Part shown: positions 54,580 through 63,575 of the stretch, one piece after another
How the letters are laid out: each line of letters starts with the position of its first letter
Numbering within the stretch: position 1 is the stretch's first letter
Position numbers and translations under genes: made by a program
Assembly (NCBI RefSeq): GCF_016584665.1
Contig: NZ_BBJB01000117.1
Span: 1-64,000 of the forward strand
DNA from: Pseudanabaena sp. lw0831
GTDB lineage: Bacteria; Cyanobacteriota; Cyanobacteriia; Pseudanabaenales; Pseudanabaenaceae
Direction of reading: 5' to 3'
DNA: 64,000 nt
Notes under the pieces: generated by a model
What the model was told of the DNA's origin: nothing
Seen by the model: the letters and a program-made list of their open reading frames with translations, nothing else
Database searches by the model: none

Positions 54580-55141
54580 GTCGCTTGTTAAGTGACTGCA
54601 ATTGGTAGATATGATAAAACAATTGCCAAAAATATTTTTCGGTCAACCCACAGGTAGAAGCGCCTCGCAGCACTACATTTGAATACCAGTCATTTGGAGC
54701 AAGTTCACGAGAAAGCTTATTAACAACACTGTAAGTTCTTACATTTGCAAAAATTTTTTGATCAACGCTAACTGTGATCAATTCATGTTGATAGCCGCCT
54801 CTTGATACATCCTCGCGCATGTCAAGCTGATCGCTTAAACGCATGGGCAAGCAATATAAAACGCCCTCAACATAAGAACTTGAATCTTTGACAATATCTA
54901 AGCAACCACAATCACGGTGAGGAGATCGATAATAAAAGCCAAGTTTATATCCACTTAATCTTGCTACGCCAACAACATAATGATGGGCTGCCACACCAAG
55001 AGATCGCTTCAAATCAACAGGACACATACAAGAGCCGTAAGCAAAATAGTAAAACATCGGCTCGGATTGACATGGCTCTAGATGAGAACTTTCTGAAGTC
55101 TGTAAGTGCTGTATTGAATCTGATTTGAGCGAATCTACCAT
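54569..55141 (-). CDS. Gamma-glutamylcyclotransferase-like (GGCT/AIG2) protein
   Basis: After about 29 N-terminal residues, FYYFAYGSCMCPVDLKR matches the YGSNM substrate loop of the GGCT family. EGVLYCLPMRLSDQLDMREDV carries the usual acidic catalytic position. It would release 5-oxoproline from gamma-glutamyl compounds, but the Asn-to-Cys change in the YGSNM loop makes specificity uncertain. The start may be ATG 55141 or the internal Met before FYYFAYGS. Confidence 0.8.
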   Translation of the reverse strand: MVDSLKSDSIQHLQTSESSHLEPCQSEPMFYYFAYGSCMCPVDLKRSLGVAAHHYVVGVARLSGYKLGFYYRSPHRDCGCLDIVKDSSSYVEGVLYCLPMRLSDQLDMREDVSRGGYQHELITVSVDQKIFANVRTYSVVNKLSRELAPNDWYSNVVLRGASTCGLTEKYFWQLFYHIYQLQSLNKRQYS

Positions 55142-55303
55142 ATCTGTAAGTTAGGCAAAAGCTTTCTAGTATTCTGGGATACCTGCAAAAAGTATAAAGC
55201 TTTGTGTATGCTCATTTGAATTAACTATTTAGATAATTCAAGCGTTAAAGGCTTTATTACTAATTGATGTGATCAAGTATGTCGCGCCTAATTTTTGAAA
55301 AAT

Positions 55304-56545
55304 ATGCCTGAGTATACAAAAAAAGATCCAGAACTAGAATCTAACTCTCTATTAGATGGTCAAGTGGCTGATCGAGTCCCAGAAACTCAGTTATCGCCAA
55401 AAATTGGATTGTGGGAATTAGCAATAGTTTTTGCTAAGCTCGGTGCGATCGCCTTCGGGGGGCCAGCCGCGCATATTGCCCAGATCGAGTTAGAAATAGT
55501 GCAGCGTCGCCAATGGCTCAGTCGCGAAAAGTTATTAGATTTGTTAGGTGTTACCAGCCTAATCCCAGGTCCTAATTCTACCGAATTGACAATTCATATC
55601 GGGCTGGAGCAGGCCGGATGGCAAGGGGCGATCGTGGCTGGAGTTTGTTTTATAACCCCTGCGATGTTATTAGTGTGGGGATTAGCGATCGCCTATGTGG
55701 AATACCAAACTATTCCCGCCGTTGGTTGGTTACTTTATGGAGTTAAGCCCGTAATTATCGCGATTATTGCTCAAGCCCTATGGAAGTTAGGACATTCAGC
55801 ATTAAAAAATATCCCAACATGGAGCGCAGGGATTTTAGTCCTAGCTTTATATTTTCTAAAAATCAATGAAATCGTACTGATGCTAGGTGCAGGTATCATT
55901 GTCAGCCTCGTCCACAATTTAACATCCTTCCAAAAAAATAAATCTCTCTCAATTTTCCTTGTTCCTTTTTCCCTTTTCCCTTCTCCTTTAGCTTCTATTG
56001 CCTCCGAAACTCATTCCAAAACTTGGACAGCCGTATTTCTGAGCTTTCTTAAAATTGGTTCGGTTCTCTATGGCGGAGGCTATGTACTATTAGCTTTTGT
56101 GCAACAAGAATTTGTTGATCGTACCCATTGGCTAACTTCACAGCAATTATTAGATGCCGTTGCGATTGGGCAGTTTACCCCAGGTCCTGTATTTACGACT
56201 GCAACATTTATCGGTTATCTCGTTGCTGGAAATCTGGGTGCGATCGCAGGGACGATTGGTATATTTTTACCCGCGTTTATTCTCGTTCCATTGATCAATC
56301 CATTTGTGGCAAGATTACGCAAATCGCCTTGGACAGCAGGTTTTCTTGATGGTGTGAATGCTGCTTCCATTGGTTTGATGGCAGCCGTTGCCTTGGAATT
56401 AGGGCGCGGCACTTTGATTGATCTTTGGACAATTATTGTAGCGATCGTCAGTCTATTAGTTCTACTTAAATTCCCAAAAGTTAATTCTGCTTGGTTGGTA
56501 ATTGCTGGCGCTGCGATCGGCTGGCTGATTAAATTCAACCAATAA
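55304..56545 (+). CDS. chrA: Chromate transporter, two-domain
   Basis: The 413-residue membrane protein has two homologous CHR halves: FGGPAAHIAQIELEIVQRRQWLS with LIPGPNSTELTIHIG, and YGGGYVLLAFVQQEFVDRTHWLT with FTPGPVFTTATFIGY. ChrA-type proteins export chromate. ATG 55304 is preferred to TTG 55295. Confidence 0.92.
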   Translation: MPEYTKKDPELESNSLLDGQVADRVPETQLSPKIGLWELAIVFAKLGAIAFGGPAAHIAQIELEIVQRRQWLSREKLLDLLGVTSLIPGPNSTELTIHIGLEQAGWQGAIVAGVCFITPAMLLVWGLAIAYVEYQTIPAVGWLLYGVKPVIIAIIAQALWKLGHSALKNIPTWSAGILVLALYFLKINEIVLMLGAGIIVSLVHNLTSFQKNKSLSIFLVPFSLFPSPLASIASETHSKTWTAVFLSFLKIGSVLYGGGYVLLAFVQQEFVDRTHWLTSQQLLDAVAIGQFTPGPVFTTATFIGYLVAGNLGAIAGTIGIFLPAFILVPLINPFVARLRKSPWTAGFLDGVNAASIGLMAAVALELGRGTLIDLWTIIVAIVSLLVLLKFPKVNSAWLVIAGAAIGWLIKFNQ

Positions 56546-56564
56546 AAAGTGATCATATCAGTGA

Positions 56565-57149
56565 TTAAAAAGATAACTCTTGAAATATTTCTAATAAGGG
56601 AAGACTAAAATCAGGAATAACATCTTCTCCATCAAGGCTATCTTCCAATTGCAAAAGCTTTGATGGTTTAGGTTTATGGTAAACCAATACACATTCTTCA
56701 TCAGGTAAGATTACCCATACCAACCGAGTCCCATTCTCAAAATACTCTACGAGCTTGTTATGGATTTCCTCAAAAGTGTTATTGGGAGAAATAATTTCTA
56801 CAGCTAAGTCAGGAGCACCTTCAAAAAATCCTTTTGGTAATCGCTTTAATCCTTGCAAACGTTCTTTAGCAATAAATGCAAGATCAGGCGATCGCTTATT
56901 GCCTGTTTTCATTTTGAAAGCTGTACTAGAGTCACAAGTTACACCAAGCTTATGAGTACGTACAAATCCTGTCAAAAAATATCCGAGAGTAAGTGCTAAA
57001 TAGCCATGCTCTACACCTGAATTTGCCACAACAATTAACTCTCCATCCACATATTCATAAAGGTTGCCATTTTCAGGCAATGACATAAACTCTTGATCTG
57101 TCAAAGCTTTGGGGTTAGCTAATTCTAGATTGGCGATCGCTTGGGTCAT
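56565..57149 (-). CDS. Uma2-family (DUF820) putative endonuclease
   Basis: The ~194-residue protein has the restriction-like fold signature of Uma2: YEYVDGELIVVANSGVEHG, SPDLAFIAKERL, PDLAVEIISPNNTFEE and VLPDEECVLVYH-like end. These proteins are abundant in cyanobacteria with no established function. ATG 57149 or GTG 57164 is the start. Confidence 0.88.
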   Translation of the reverse strand: MTQAIANLELANPKALTDQEFMSLPENGNLYEYVDGELIVVANSGVEHGYLALTLGYFLTGFVRTHKLGVTCDSSTAFKMKTGNKRSPDLAFIAKERLQGLKRLPKGFFEGAPDLAVEIISPNNTFEEIHNKLVEYFENGTRLVWVILPDEECVLVYHKPKPSKLLQLEDSLDGEDVIPDFSLPLLEIFQELSF

Positions 57150-57217
57150 TAGATTTAAGTCCACAGATTAAACTAATGGGATTTCTAAGGCTAGGATTTA
57201 TATCTAAATATATCACT

Positions 57218-59176
57218 TTAAAACTCAATGACATTCTTCTCGTCCGTGCTAGTACCTGACAGATCAAGATAATTAACTTTAATCTGTTCAAGAATTTCAG
57301 TTGAACGTTGTCTTGCTTCTTCGGCTTTTAATTGACATTCACAACCAAATGCTCGATTTGAAACGTTATCGTTGCTTTCATATTTTCTTAGCCAATCCTT
57401 CCTGTTTTTTTCGCACATAATATATTGAATCTTGGCGATCGCAGTTCTCACTACGATCTGAGGACGTAATAAACCAATGCGCGAGTTTTCGTCAAGCCAG
57501 AGCAGATGTTGCAATTGCTCAGCAACCTCTGTTGTTTCCGCACAGAGAATCTGTAATTGTTGCACGAGGTGATCGGGGTAAGGTTCTTCCGCAGCAAGGG
57601 AAGTTTTATTCTCTTGAATTAGGTTGAGAATAATTTGCCAAAGATAGCGATGATTGGATTGCGTAAATTCAATGTTCTCCTCTTCGGCAATCTCCTGATA
57701 TAAATAAGCACGATGTTGGGGAAAATGCAGATAAATTTGTAAAAGTTGCGTTTCGGCAATATGCAGCGAATTTGTTGTCGTTGTTAGGGATGGAGCAGGC
57801 TTATTGCTGTTCCAGCGGGTGTTGCGTAACTGACGGCGCAGATCTTGCTCTAGACGCAATGCCAGATAAGAATTACCTTGTGACAAGCGCTGTGCGGAAG
57901 TATGGATGTAATGGGTGCGAAAGAAAGAATCAACGGGCAGATTATTTAATAATTGCGCGATCGCTTGACTGCTTTTTTGGAAGCGGTCGGCTTGGTTAAG
58001 GTCTTGACCTACAAGGATTTGATCGATCTGCCAATCGAGAAATAATGGTGCATTTTTAAGTAAATCGCGATATGCCTCTGCACTATGTTGTTTGAGATAC
58101 TCATCGGCATCTTTGCCATCGGGCATCGTCAAAACTCGCAACTGCACGGTTCCATTAAATACTAATTCCTTGAAACCTGCGATCGCCTTTTCCGCCGCCG
58201 TAATTCCTGCCTTATCGGCATCGAAGTTTAGAATTACATTCTTGGTTTCGGTATATCGCAATAACTGCTTCATTTGGTCAGCATTAAGCGCTACACCCAT
58301 CGTGGCGATCGCCTGTTCAATTCCCGCCTGATGCAAGGCGATCGCATCGAAATATCCTTCTACTACAATTGCTTGGTCAGACTTAGCGATCGCATCGCGA
58401 GCCTTATCCATTGCGAATAGAATTGAACCTTTGCTGAATAGTTCCGTTTCAGGAGAGTTAAGATATTTTGGCTCTTCATCCCCTAGCGATCTCCCACCAA
58501 AGGCAATTACGCGACCTCTAGTATCGTGAATGGGAACCATCAGTCGATCGCGAAAGCGATCGTAAAATCCATTACCTGTTTTGCGCGGAACGATCAAGCC
58601 TGCTTCTTCAACTAAACTCACAGGGATCTGCTTTTGCTGCACTAGATAGCCCATCAAGGTTTCCCAACCCGCAGGCGCATAACCCAGTTGAAATTTCTGG
58701 ATTGTATCTTTGCTCATTTGCCGCTTTTCGCTGAGATAGGCAAGGGCTGCCTTGCCTTGGTGGGCATAGAGGGCATGTTGATAAAAACTGGTGGTCAAAG
58801 CCATCACTTCATAAAGGCGATCGCGATGGGAGATTTGACGCTGTATTTCCTTAGCTTTTTCAGGCTCGACTGTGGCAATGGGAACGTTGTATCGTTTCGC
58901 CAAATCTAAAACTACGTCAGAGAACGATCGCTTATCGATCTCCATCAAAAACTTGACTGCACCACCTGCTGCCCCGCAGTTAAAGCAGTGATACATCTGC
59001 CGCGCTGGATTTACTGTCAGCGCTGTGGCGTTTGTCCCATTGTGAAAAGGACAAGCGCCCCGAAAATTTGCCCCACTTTTGCGTAGTACAACGCGCTCGG
59101 AGACGATATCTACGATGTCTGCCCTTTGACTTACTTGGTCAATGGTGTCTTTGTGGATTTGGAACTGTGCAGACAT
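57218..59176 (-). CDS. dnaG: DNA primase
   Basis: The 652-residue enzyme makes RNA primers at the replication fork. A CHC2 zinc finger (C42, H45, C64, C67), the RNA polymerase basic patch, and a TOPRIM core with VVEGYFDAIAL and NFDADKAG are in place. The C-terminal third would bind DnaB helicase. ATG 59176 leads directly into the conserved N-terminus. Confidence 0.96.
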   Translation of the reverse strand: MSAQFQIHKDTIDQVSQRADIVDIVSERVVLRKSGANFRGACPFHNGTNATALTVNPARQMYHCFNCGAAGGAVKFLMEIDKRSFSDVVLDLAKRYNVPIATVEPEKAKEIQRQISHRDRLYEVMALTTSFYQHALYAHQGKAALAYLSEKRQMSKDTIQKFQLGYAPAGWETLMGYLVQQKQIPVSLVEEAGLIVPRKTGNGFYDRFRDRLMVPIHDTRGRVIAFGGRSLGDEEPKYLNSPETELFSKGSILFAMDKARDAIAKSDQAIVVEGYFDAIALHQAGIEQAIATMGVALNADQMKQLLRYTETKNVILNFDADKAGITAAEKAIAGFKELVFNGTVQLRVLTMPDGKDADEYLKQHSAEAYRDLLKNAPLFLDWQIDQILVGQDLNQADRFQKSSQAIAQLLNNLPVDSFFRTHYIHTSAQRLSQGNSYLALRLEQDLRRQLRNTRWNSNKPAPSLTTTTNSLHIAETQLLQIYLHFPQHRAYLYQEIAEEENIEFTQSNHRYLWQIILNLIQENKTSLAAEEPYPDHLVQQLQILCAETTEVAEQLQHLLWLDENSRIGLLRPQIVVRTAIAKIQYIMCEKNRKDWLRKYESNDNVSNRAFGCECQLKAEEARQRSTEILEQIKVNYLDLSGTSTDEKNVIEF

Positions 59177-59272
59177 GATCGCGATCGCCTATTTGTAAAC
59201 CGCAGTATGCTCAATATATTTTATATCAATCACCATCAAAAAAGTAGAACCTACTTATAAAAGCGCAAGTTG

Positions 59273-59337
59273 AGATCCCCGACTTTTTTTGTGAATTTGC
59301 AAGTTGCCTTTAGTTGCCTAGAAAAAGTCGGGGATCT
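59273..59337. repeat. Inverted repeat of the GATCCCCGACTTTTT type
   Basis: Arms AGATCCCCGACTTTTT and AAAAAGTCGGGGATCT flank a 33-base spacer containing TTGCAAGTTGCC-like repeats. It occupies the gap between dnaG and xisI. Confidence 0.6.
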
Positions 59338-59453
59338 GTGCATTTACAGGTTGCTTTTGATTACCTACTTGCGATCTTAAAGGCATTACTCAGCATTTCT
59401 GAATACAATATCAAAATCATGGTTTTTGATATTCAACGCGAGGAAATTTTACA

Positions 59454-59789
59454 ATGGATAAATTAACTCTCTATCGCCAACATGTTCAATCCATCTTAAC
59501 TTATCACTGTCAACTCGATCCTGTTGGTGAAGCGATGGAAACCTATACTGTATTTGATACAAAAGGCGATCACTATCAAGTAGTTAGTGTGGGCTGGGAA
59601 AATGGCTTTCGGATGTATGGTTGTTTAATTCATGTGGATATTAAAGATGAAAAGATTTGGATTCAGTACGATGGAACGGAGTATTCTGTTGCCAATGAAC
59701 TAATTGATCTTGGTGTACCTAAGCAAGATATTGTTTTAGGTTATCATGCGCCCTATGCTAGAAAGTATACTGAGTTTGCCGTGAGCTAG
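59454..59789 (+). CDS. xisI: XisI-family fdxN element excision controlling protein
   Basis: The 111-residue protein has LYRQHVQSILTYHC, VFDTKGDHYQVVSVGWENGFRMYGCLIHVDI and VPKQDIVLGYHAPYARKYTEFAV, the XisI family. XisI was named from nitrogen-fixing Anabaena, where XisH/XisI assist excision of the fdxN element. No XisH partner lies beside it, so this is an orphan. Confidence 0.93.
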   Translation: MDKLTLYRQHVQSILTYHCQLDPVGEAMETYTVFDTKGDHYQVVSVGWENGFRMYGCLIHVDIKDEKIWIQYDGTEYSVANELIDLGVPKQDIVLGYHAPYARKYTEFAVS

Positions 59790-59797
59790 CATAGACA

Positions 59798-60436
59798 TTA
59801 CCAATGCAGAGCAACGAACATAATATTCTGAATGATGATGATTGCTGTGAGCGCCACTCCGAAAAAATAGAATAATGATGCAAAAAGTCTTGCTGGGGTA
59901 TTTTTCTTTGCTAAAGATTCCACAATGATTTGATAAATCTCTTTAAGCTCGCGCCCTTCATTTTCGATAGAGACTCCATTAATGTCATCCCGTTTAGATA
60001 GCGTTACCTGACGATGCGAAGAAAACCAATTAAGCCATTGAGGTATAGTATCACCAGACAGGAGTCCTGCCTTTTCTAAGCCTTTAAACTGAACTTCTAA
60101 CTCATAAATGCTACGCTGTTGGTCAGCGAATTCACGGTATGTTTCAGTCTCTTTAATAAGCTTAGGGCACCAAATCGCAAAAATAATATTCGCGAGTAGG
60201 AAGAATATAGCAGCAAAAAACAATACTTTCCAGCTAAAAGGGAGAGTTAAGTTAATAGGAAACTTATGTCCAAATAATTCTACTGTCACTACGCCTTGAA
60301 CACGTTCTAATAACTTCGCAGAGATTGGAACTACAATCGCCCAGATGTTTGCCGAGCGTACAGATTTGTTTTCACCAAGGCGACGAAGGGTTGACCATGT
60401 CGGAATGTGACGAAGGGTTGACCATGTCGAAATCAT
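59798..60436 (-). CDS. Hypothetical membrane protein
   Basis: The 212-residue protein has membrane helices at about 68-90 (VLFFAAIFFLLANIIFAIW) and at the C-terminus (LFASLFYFFGVALTAIIIIQNIMFVA). A charged, probably cytosolic segment lies between them. The N-terminus contains a doubled STWSTLR motif caused by a 24-27-base tandem DNA repeat (about 60379-60433). Family unknown. Confidence 0.7.
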   Translation of the reverse strand: MISTWSTLRHIPTWSTLRRLGENKSVRSANIWAIVVPISAKLLERVQGVVTVELFGHKFPINLTLPFSWKVLFFAAIFFLLANIIFAIWCPKLIKETETYREFADQQRSIYELEVQFKGLEKAGLLSGDTIPQWLNWFSSHRQVTLSKRDDINGVSIENEGRELKEIYQIIVESLAKKNTPARLFASLFYFFGVALTAIIIIQNIMFVALHW

Positions 60437-60552
60437 AATGAGCCGTATATTGAATAGTTTTTATTATGATGGTTAGCAGTATATTAGAATATAAAAAATG
60501 CCTATTCACTTCTAAATGATAGTCGTATATCTTGCTCTGTCAATCTGAGTTA

Positions 60553-60666
60553 ATGTCAACTGACGCATTGTATCAGCGTTATCGAGCAAGACAAAACTCT
60601 CATCCGAATTTTTTCTTCTTCGATAACACTGAAATGCCCAGCCCAGTCGTCTCGCAATCGGCTTAA
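60553..60666 (+). CDS. Possible small ORF (37 residues)
   Basis: ATG 60553 opens MSTDALYQRYRARQNSHPNF and ends at TAA 60664. No good ribosome-binding site is seen. It is the only ORF in the 285-base gap and may be chance or the remnant of a longer gene. Confidence 0.2.
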   Translation: MSTDALYQRYRARQNSHPNFFFFDNTEMPSPVVSQSA

Positions 60667-60721
60667 GGATCGTACCGAGTCAATGGGGAAACTTTCGTTA
60701 GCAAGAAACTTTATAAACTAT

Positions 60722-62782
60722 TTAGAATAATCGTGATGTTAGAAGCAAAAGCGATAAACCTAATAGAACTAGAATGGAACTGCCGATGTTGTTCCAGAAT
60801 TGGTGATAGCTGGTGAGAGAAGCGCGTTGCTTGGGGCGATCCTCCATGATTGGTTGCAGTGTCGATAGATCGATAATTGGGAACTTGCCTCGTCGAAACC
60901 AGCCTGTGGCAATTACCGAGCGATCGCAGAGCATTTCTAGATTTTTGATGGTACTAGAAGGATCGATAATCCATTGACGAAAATTGGGAATGTAGTTAAT
61001 AAAAGCCAAACCGCCTTGATCCTCCAAACGCATCGAATAGCCAATATAAAACTCATCAGTGCCATAGCCAAGCAACTCGCCTGGGATTTGTACAGGAATG
61101 CCTTGGACATAGCTGGCATAGGGATCGATGAGTAAGCTCACCAGATCGGTGTCGGCAACTTTGCGAAAATCTGGATAGCGCAAACTGCCTTGCAACATAA
61201 ATCCTAAGCCTAAGCCAATCATGCATAGGCTTAATAATAACCAACGGTTGTAAAGTTGCGATAAAAACATCGCCGCAATTACCGCGATCGCAACACCGAC
61301 AACTGGAGAGACTTGAATTAATAAATCACGCCAGAAATTTCGATATAAAAGTTTTTTATTAAGCTTCTTCTCTTCCTTTAATAGTTCTGCAAAATCATAT
61401 TCTGTCGATAGCCCCAATTGTTTGGAATATCCAGCTAAAAATCTCATCCTTTTACCAACCAATGGATGCGTAGAATGAATCTCTAGCCAACGCCGCCAAG
61501 GATTAAATAGTTCCCAGAGAAATACTCGATATGGATCTTGATCGGTCTGTCCTGAATGGGCAATTTCCATCGCTAGCCCGATCGCAGTCATGGTTTGGCG
61601 ATCGCAGATGCCAATTGCCCTTGTCGATTCTAAAAGACGATTTGTGGGCATGGCTGGCTGATTGTAAGGCAACATTTGCCGCGCCATTTTTGGGAGCGCT
61701 CTTGCCAGTGCATTGGGATTTCCAGTTACTTCTGAGGCAAAGCGATCGCTGACAATCGTACTCGCCTGTGAAAGCCAAACCAATAAATAATTACTCAGGG
61801 AGTAGAGAACATTGGCAAAGGTAGCCAAAACTTGCCAGAGTTGCTTAGCACTTTTAGCACGATAACTTTGGCGACTCAATAGAACATAAATATAATAAAG
61901 AACTTGAACAGGAGCAGAAACAAAGGTCAAAACTGCAAAGCTCTTGTTCCGAATCCTTCCTAGTTGATAGGCATAAACCGCAGCAATTTCGTCATCATCT
62001 AGACATTCAAATAACCCACGACTGACCACAATTCTTGCTGAGTTGGAGATTACACCATAGGTAAAGGCAACGGGGGCATCATCTTCAATCCATCCCAATC
62101 GAGGCACAAAAATATTGTACTTTTCACAGAAGTTCTCAATGATCTCCACAGATTCGGGACTTCTTTCATCTAAATCGGCAAGCGTAATCCATTGAATGCG
62201 GTGATATTGCTTTTGGGTAATGTCGATAATCCAAGGCGACATGAAAAACAGCAAAATGCTGAATATAAACGTAACGATCGCAGTTGTTTTGAGCCAAGCT
62301 TCAGAAAAGAAATCTGTAAAAATCAAGGAAATTCCATAACCGATCAAAAATTGCAAACCAATAATTGCGAGGATCGTCAACACCATTGCTGCAATCAGGA
62401 AATAATTGTATCTAGAGGGAAGGGATAAGGTAACGTCTTTTTTTCGATAACGGCGAGGATCTGATTTGATTACCGAGGCGACATCTTCATTCCGCTTGAT
62501 CCGATCATCAGTTGGGGTGTCAAGCGCCTGCTGAAGCGTAATTAAAGATTTTTGCACCCATTTTTGCAACTGTGGGTCAGAAGTTGTTGCTAATTGTTCA
62601 CAAATAGCGATCGCTTTATCAGCACGCCCCGTTTTTTTGTATGCCGAAACTAGCCAGATTTGGGCTTGTACATAGTCTTTAGAGGTTAGATCGGTACTCT
62701 CTTGGCTATATTCAGTCAAGATGGCGATCGCTTCGGTGTAATGCTTTCGCAGCAAGGCTGCTTTGCCAGCTTTTAGTGACAT
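60722..62782 (-). CDS. M48-family metallopeptidase homologue lacking HExxH
   Basis: The 686-residue protein has an N-terminal TPR-like helical region (1-90), two membrane helices, then an M48 (HtpX/Ste24) domain with the expected context RIVVSRGLFECLDDDEIAAVYA. Where the zinc motif HExxH belongs it reads Y272-Q-L-G-R276, losing both His ligands and the catalytic Glu. The downstream Glu of the third ligand (DRFASEVTGNPNAL) remains. More helices and a C-terminal domain follow. It is probably a catalytically inactive membrane protein. Confidence 0.85.
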   Translation of the reverse strand: MSLKAGKAALLRKHYTEAIAILTEYSQESTDLTSKDYVQAQIWLVSAYKKTGRADKAIAICEQLATTSDPQLQKWVQKSLITLQQALDTPTDDRIKRNEDVASVIKSDPRRYRKKDVTLSLPSRYNYFLIAAMVLTILAIIGLQFLIGYGISLIFTDFFSEAWLKTTAIVTFIFSILLFFMSPWIIDITQKQYHRIQWITLADLDERSPESVEIIENFCEKYNIFVPRLGWIEDDAPVAFTYGVISNSARIVVSRGLFECLDDDEIAAVYAYQLGRIRNKSFAVLTFVSAPVQVLYYIYVLLSRQSYRAKSAKQLWQVLATFANVLYSLSNYLLVWLSQASTIVSDRFASEVTGNPNALARALPKMARQMLPYNQPAMPTNRLLESTRAIGICDRQTMTAIGLAMEIAHSGQTDQDPYRVFLWELFNPWRRWLEIHSTHPLVGKRMRFLAGYSKQLGLSTEYDFAELLKEEKKLNKKLLYRNFWRDLLIQVSPVVGVAIAVIAAMFLSQLYNRWLLLSLCMIGLGLGFMLQGSLRYPDFRKVADTDLVSLLIDPYASYVQGIPVQIPGELLGYGTDEFYIGYSMRLEDQGGLAFINYIPNFRQWIIDPSSTIKNLEMLCDRSVIATGWFRRGKFPIIDLSTLQPIMEDRPKQRASLTSYHQFWNNIGSSILVLLGLSLLLLTSRLF

Positions 62783-62906
62783 CGTTTCGCCTCAATCTCG
62801 CAACATTAAAACTTATTTTGACACTTACCGCACTAAATAATTTTAAAATAGCAATTCTCATTTTAAAAATCGGTTTTTAGAAAGTCCACCCTATGCAGAC
62901 TTTCTA

Positions 62907-62961
62907 AAAAACAATTTGGTAATTTCAGCGCCTTTGGCGCTGAAATTACCAAATTGTTTTT
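62907..62961. repeat. Perfect 55-bp palindrome, beside a second hairpin
   Basis: 26-base arms AAAAACAATTTGGTAATTTC plus AGCGCC flank TTT. A neighbouring hairpin TTTTTAGAAAGTC / GACTTTCTAAAAA occupies about 62875-62909. Together they fill the region upstream of the M48 homologue. Confidence 0.7.
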
Positions 62962-63120
62962 GGCTCGATAGGTGTTTCGGGGAGACGCTTTAGCTTAAGT
63001 GGCTGAAATGCTTGATGTGTAATAGTTTTAGCCTCGGAGGTCTTCGATGTCTGAAACTCTCGTCATTAAAAGCATTGAGCCTTTTATCATGTTTGACCTC
63101 CCCGAAACACCTATAGAGCC
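62962..63120. repeat. 23-bp inverted repeat around a small ORF start
   Basis: The left arm 62962-62984 and the right arm 63098-63120 (GGCTCTATAGGTGTTTCGGG and complement) differ at one base. The right arm continues into a 15-base tandem duplication (AACACCTATAGAGCC twice, 63107-63136). A strong GGAGGT and ATG lie between the arms. Confidence 0.65.
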
Positions 63121-63151
63121 AACACCTATAGAGCCTTCTTCATTACTTTAG
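63047..63151 (+). CDS. Small ORF (34 residues) with strong ribosome-binding site
   Basis: ATG 63047 has GGAGGT 6 bases upstream. The peptide begins MSETLVIKSIEPFIMFDLPE and ends with a PIEP repeat and SSLL. The repeat part comes from the inverted/tandem DNA repeat. It could be a leader peptide, a small effector or a truncated gene start. No family recognised. Confidence 0.35.
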   Translation: MSETLVIKSIEPFIMFDLPETPIEPTPIEPSSLL

Positions 63152-63317
63152 AGATAGATGGGCATAAAACGTTTGCCTATACACTAGTTTGGGCAAAGAG
63201 CCATATTAAAAGTAGCTATATTTACAGAATTTAATATTGGGATCGCCAAAATTGTGAATAACAACTGGTAGCTCATGCCAATGTTGCGCATTCTAGTTAA
63301 CATAACAGGAGGAGACC

Positions 63318-63524
63318 ATGTCTAATATCCCAACTGGCGGTCAAATGCTTTGGAAGCTTGAAGATGGCGAACGTATCTTACATCTACGTCACAATGCAGC
63401 CGAACAATGGCGACACTACGAAGATTTCCCTGAATATGCGATGCAAGACCCCGTAGGATTTTCTAAAGGTATCGCCACTTTTGTCACATTACTAAAAAAA
63501 GATTGGATTGCCATTAAGTCCTGA
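63318..63524 (+). CDS. Small hypothetical protein
   Basis: The 68-residue soluble protein reads SNIPTGGQMLWKLEDGERILHLRH with an acidic middle (EQWRHYEDFPEYAMQD). A strong AGGAGGAGA precedes ATG 63318 by about 6 bases. Convergent with the SulP gene. Function unknown. Confidence 0.65.
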   Translation: MSNIPTGGQMLWKLEDGERILHLRHNAAEQWRHYEDFPEYAMQDPVGFSKGIATFVTLLKKDWIAIKS

Positions 63525-63529
63525 AATGA

Positions 63530-63571
63530 ATGAATGCGGTGCAATGGATCGTATTCATTCGCCGCATTCAT
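63530..63571. terminator. Imperfect palindrome between convergent genes
   Basis: ATGAATGCGG and CCGCATTCAT pair across a 22-base interior that carries further partial symmetry. It lies between the stops at 63524 and 63576. Confidence 0.5.
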
Positions 63572-63575
63572 ACGT

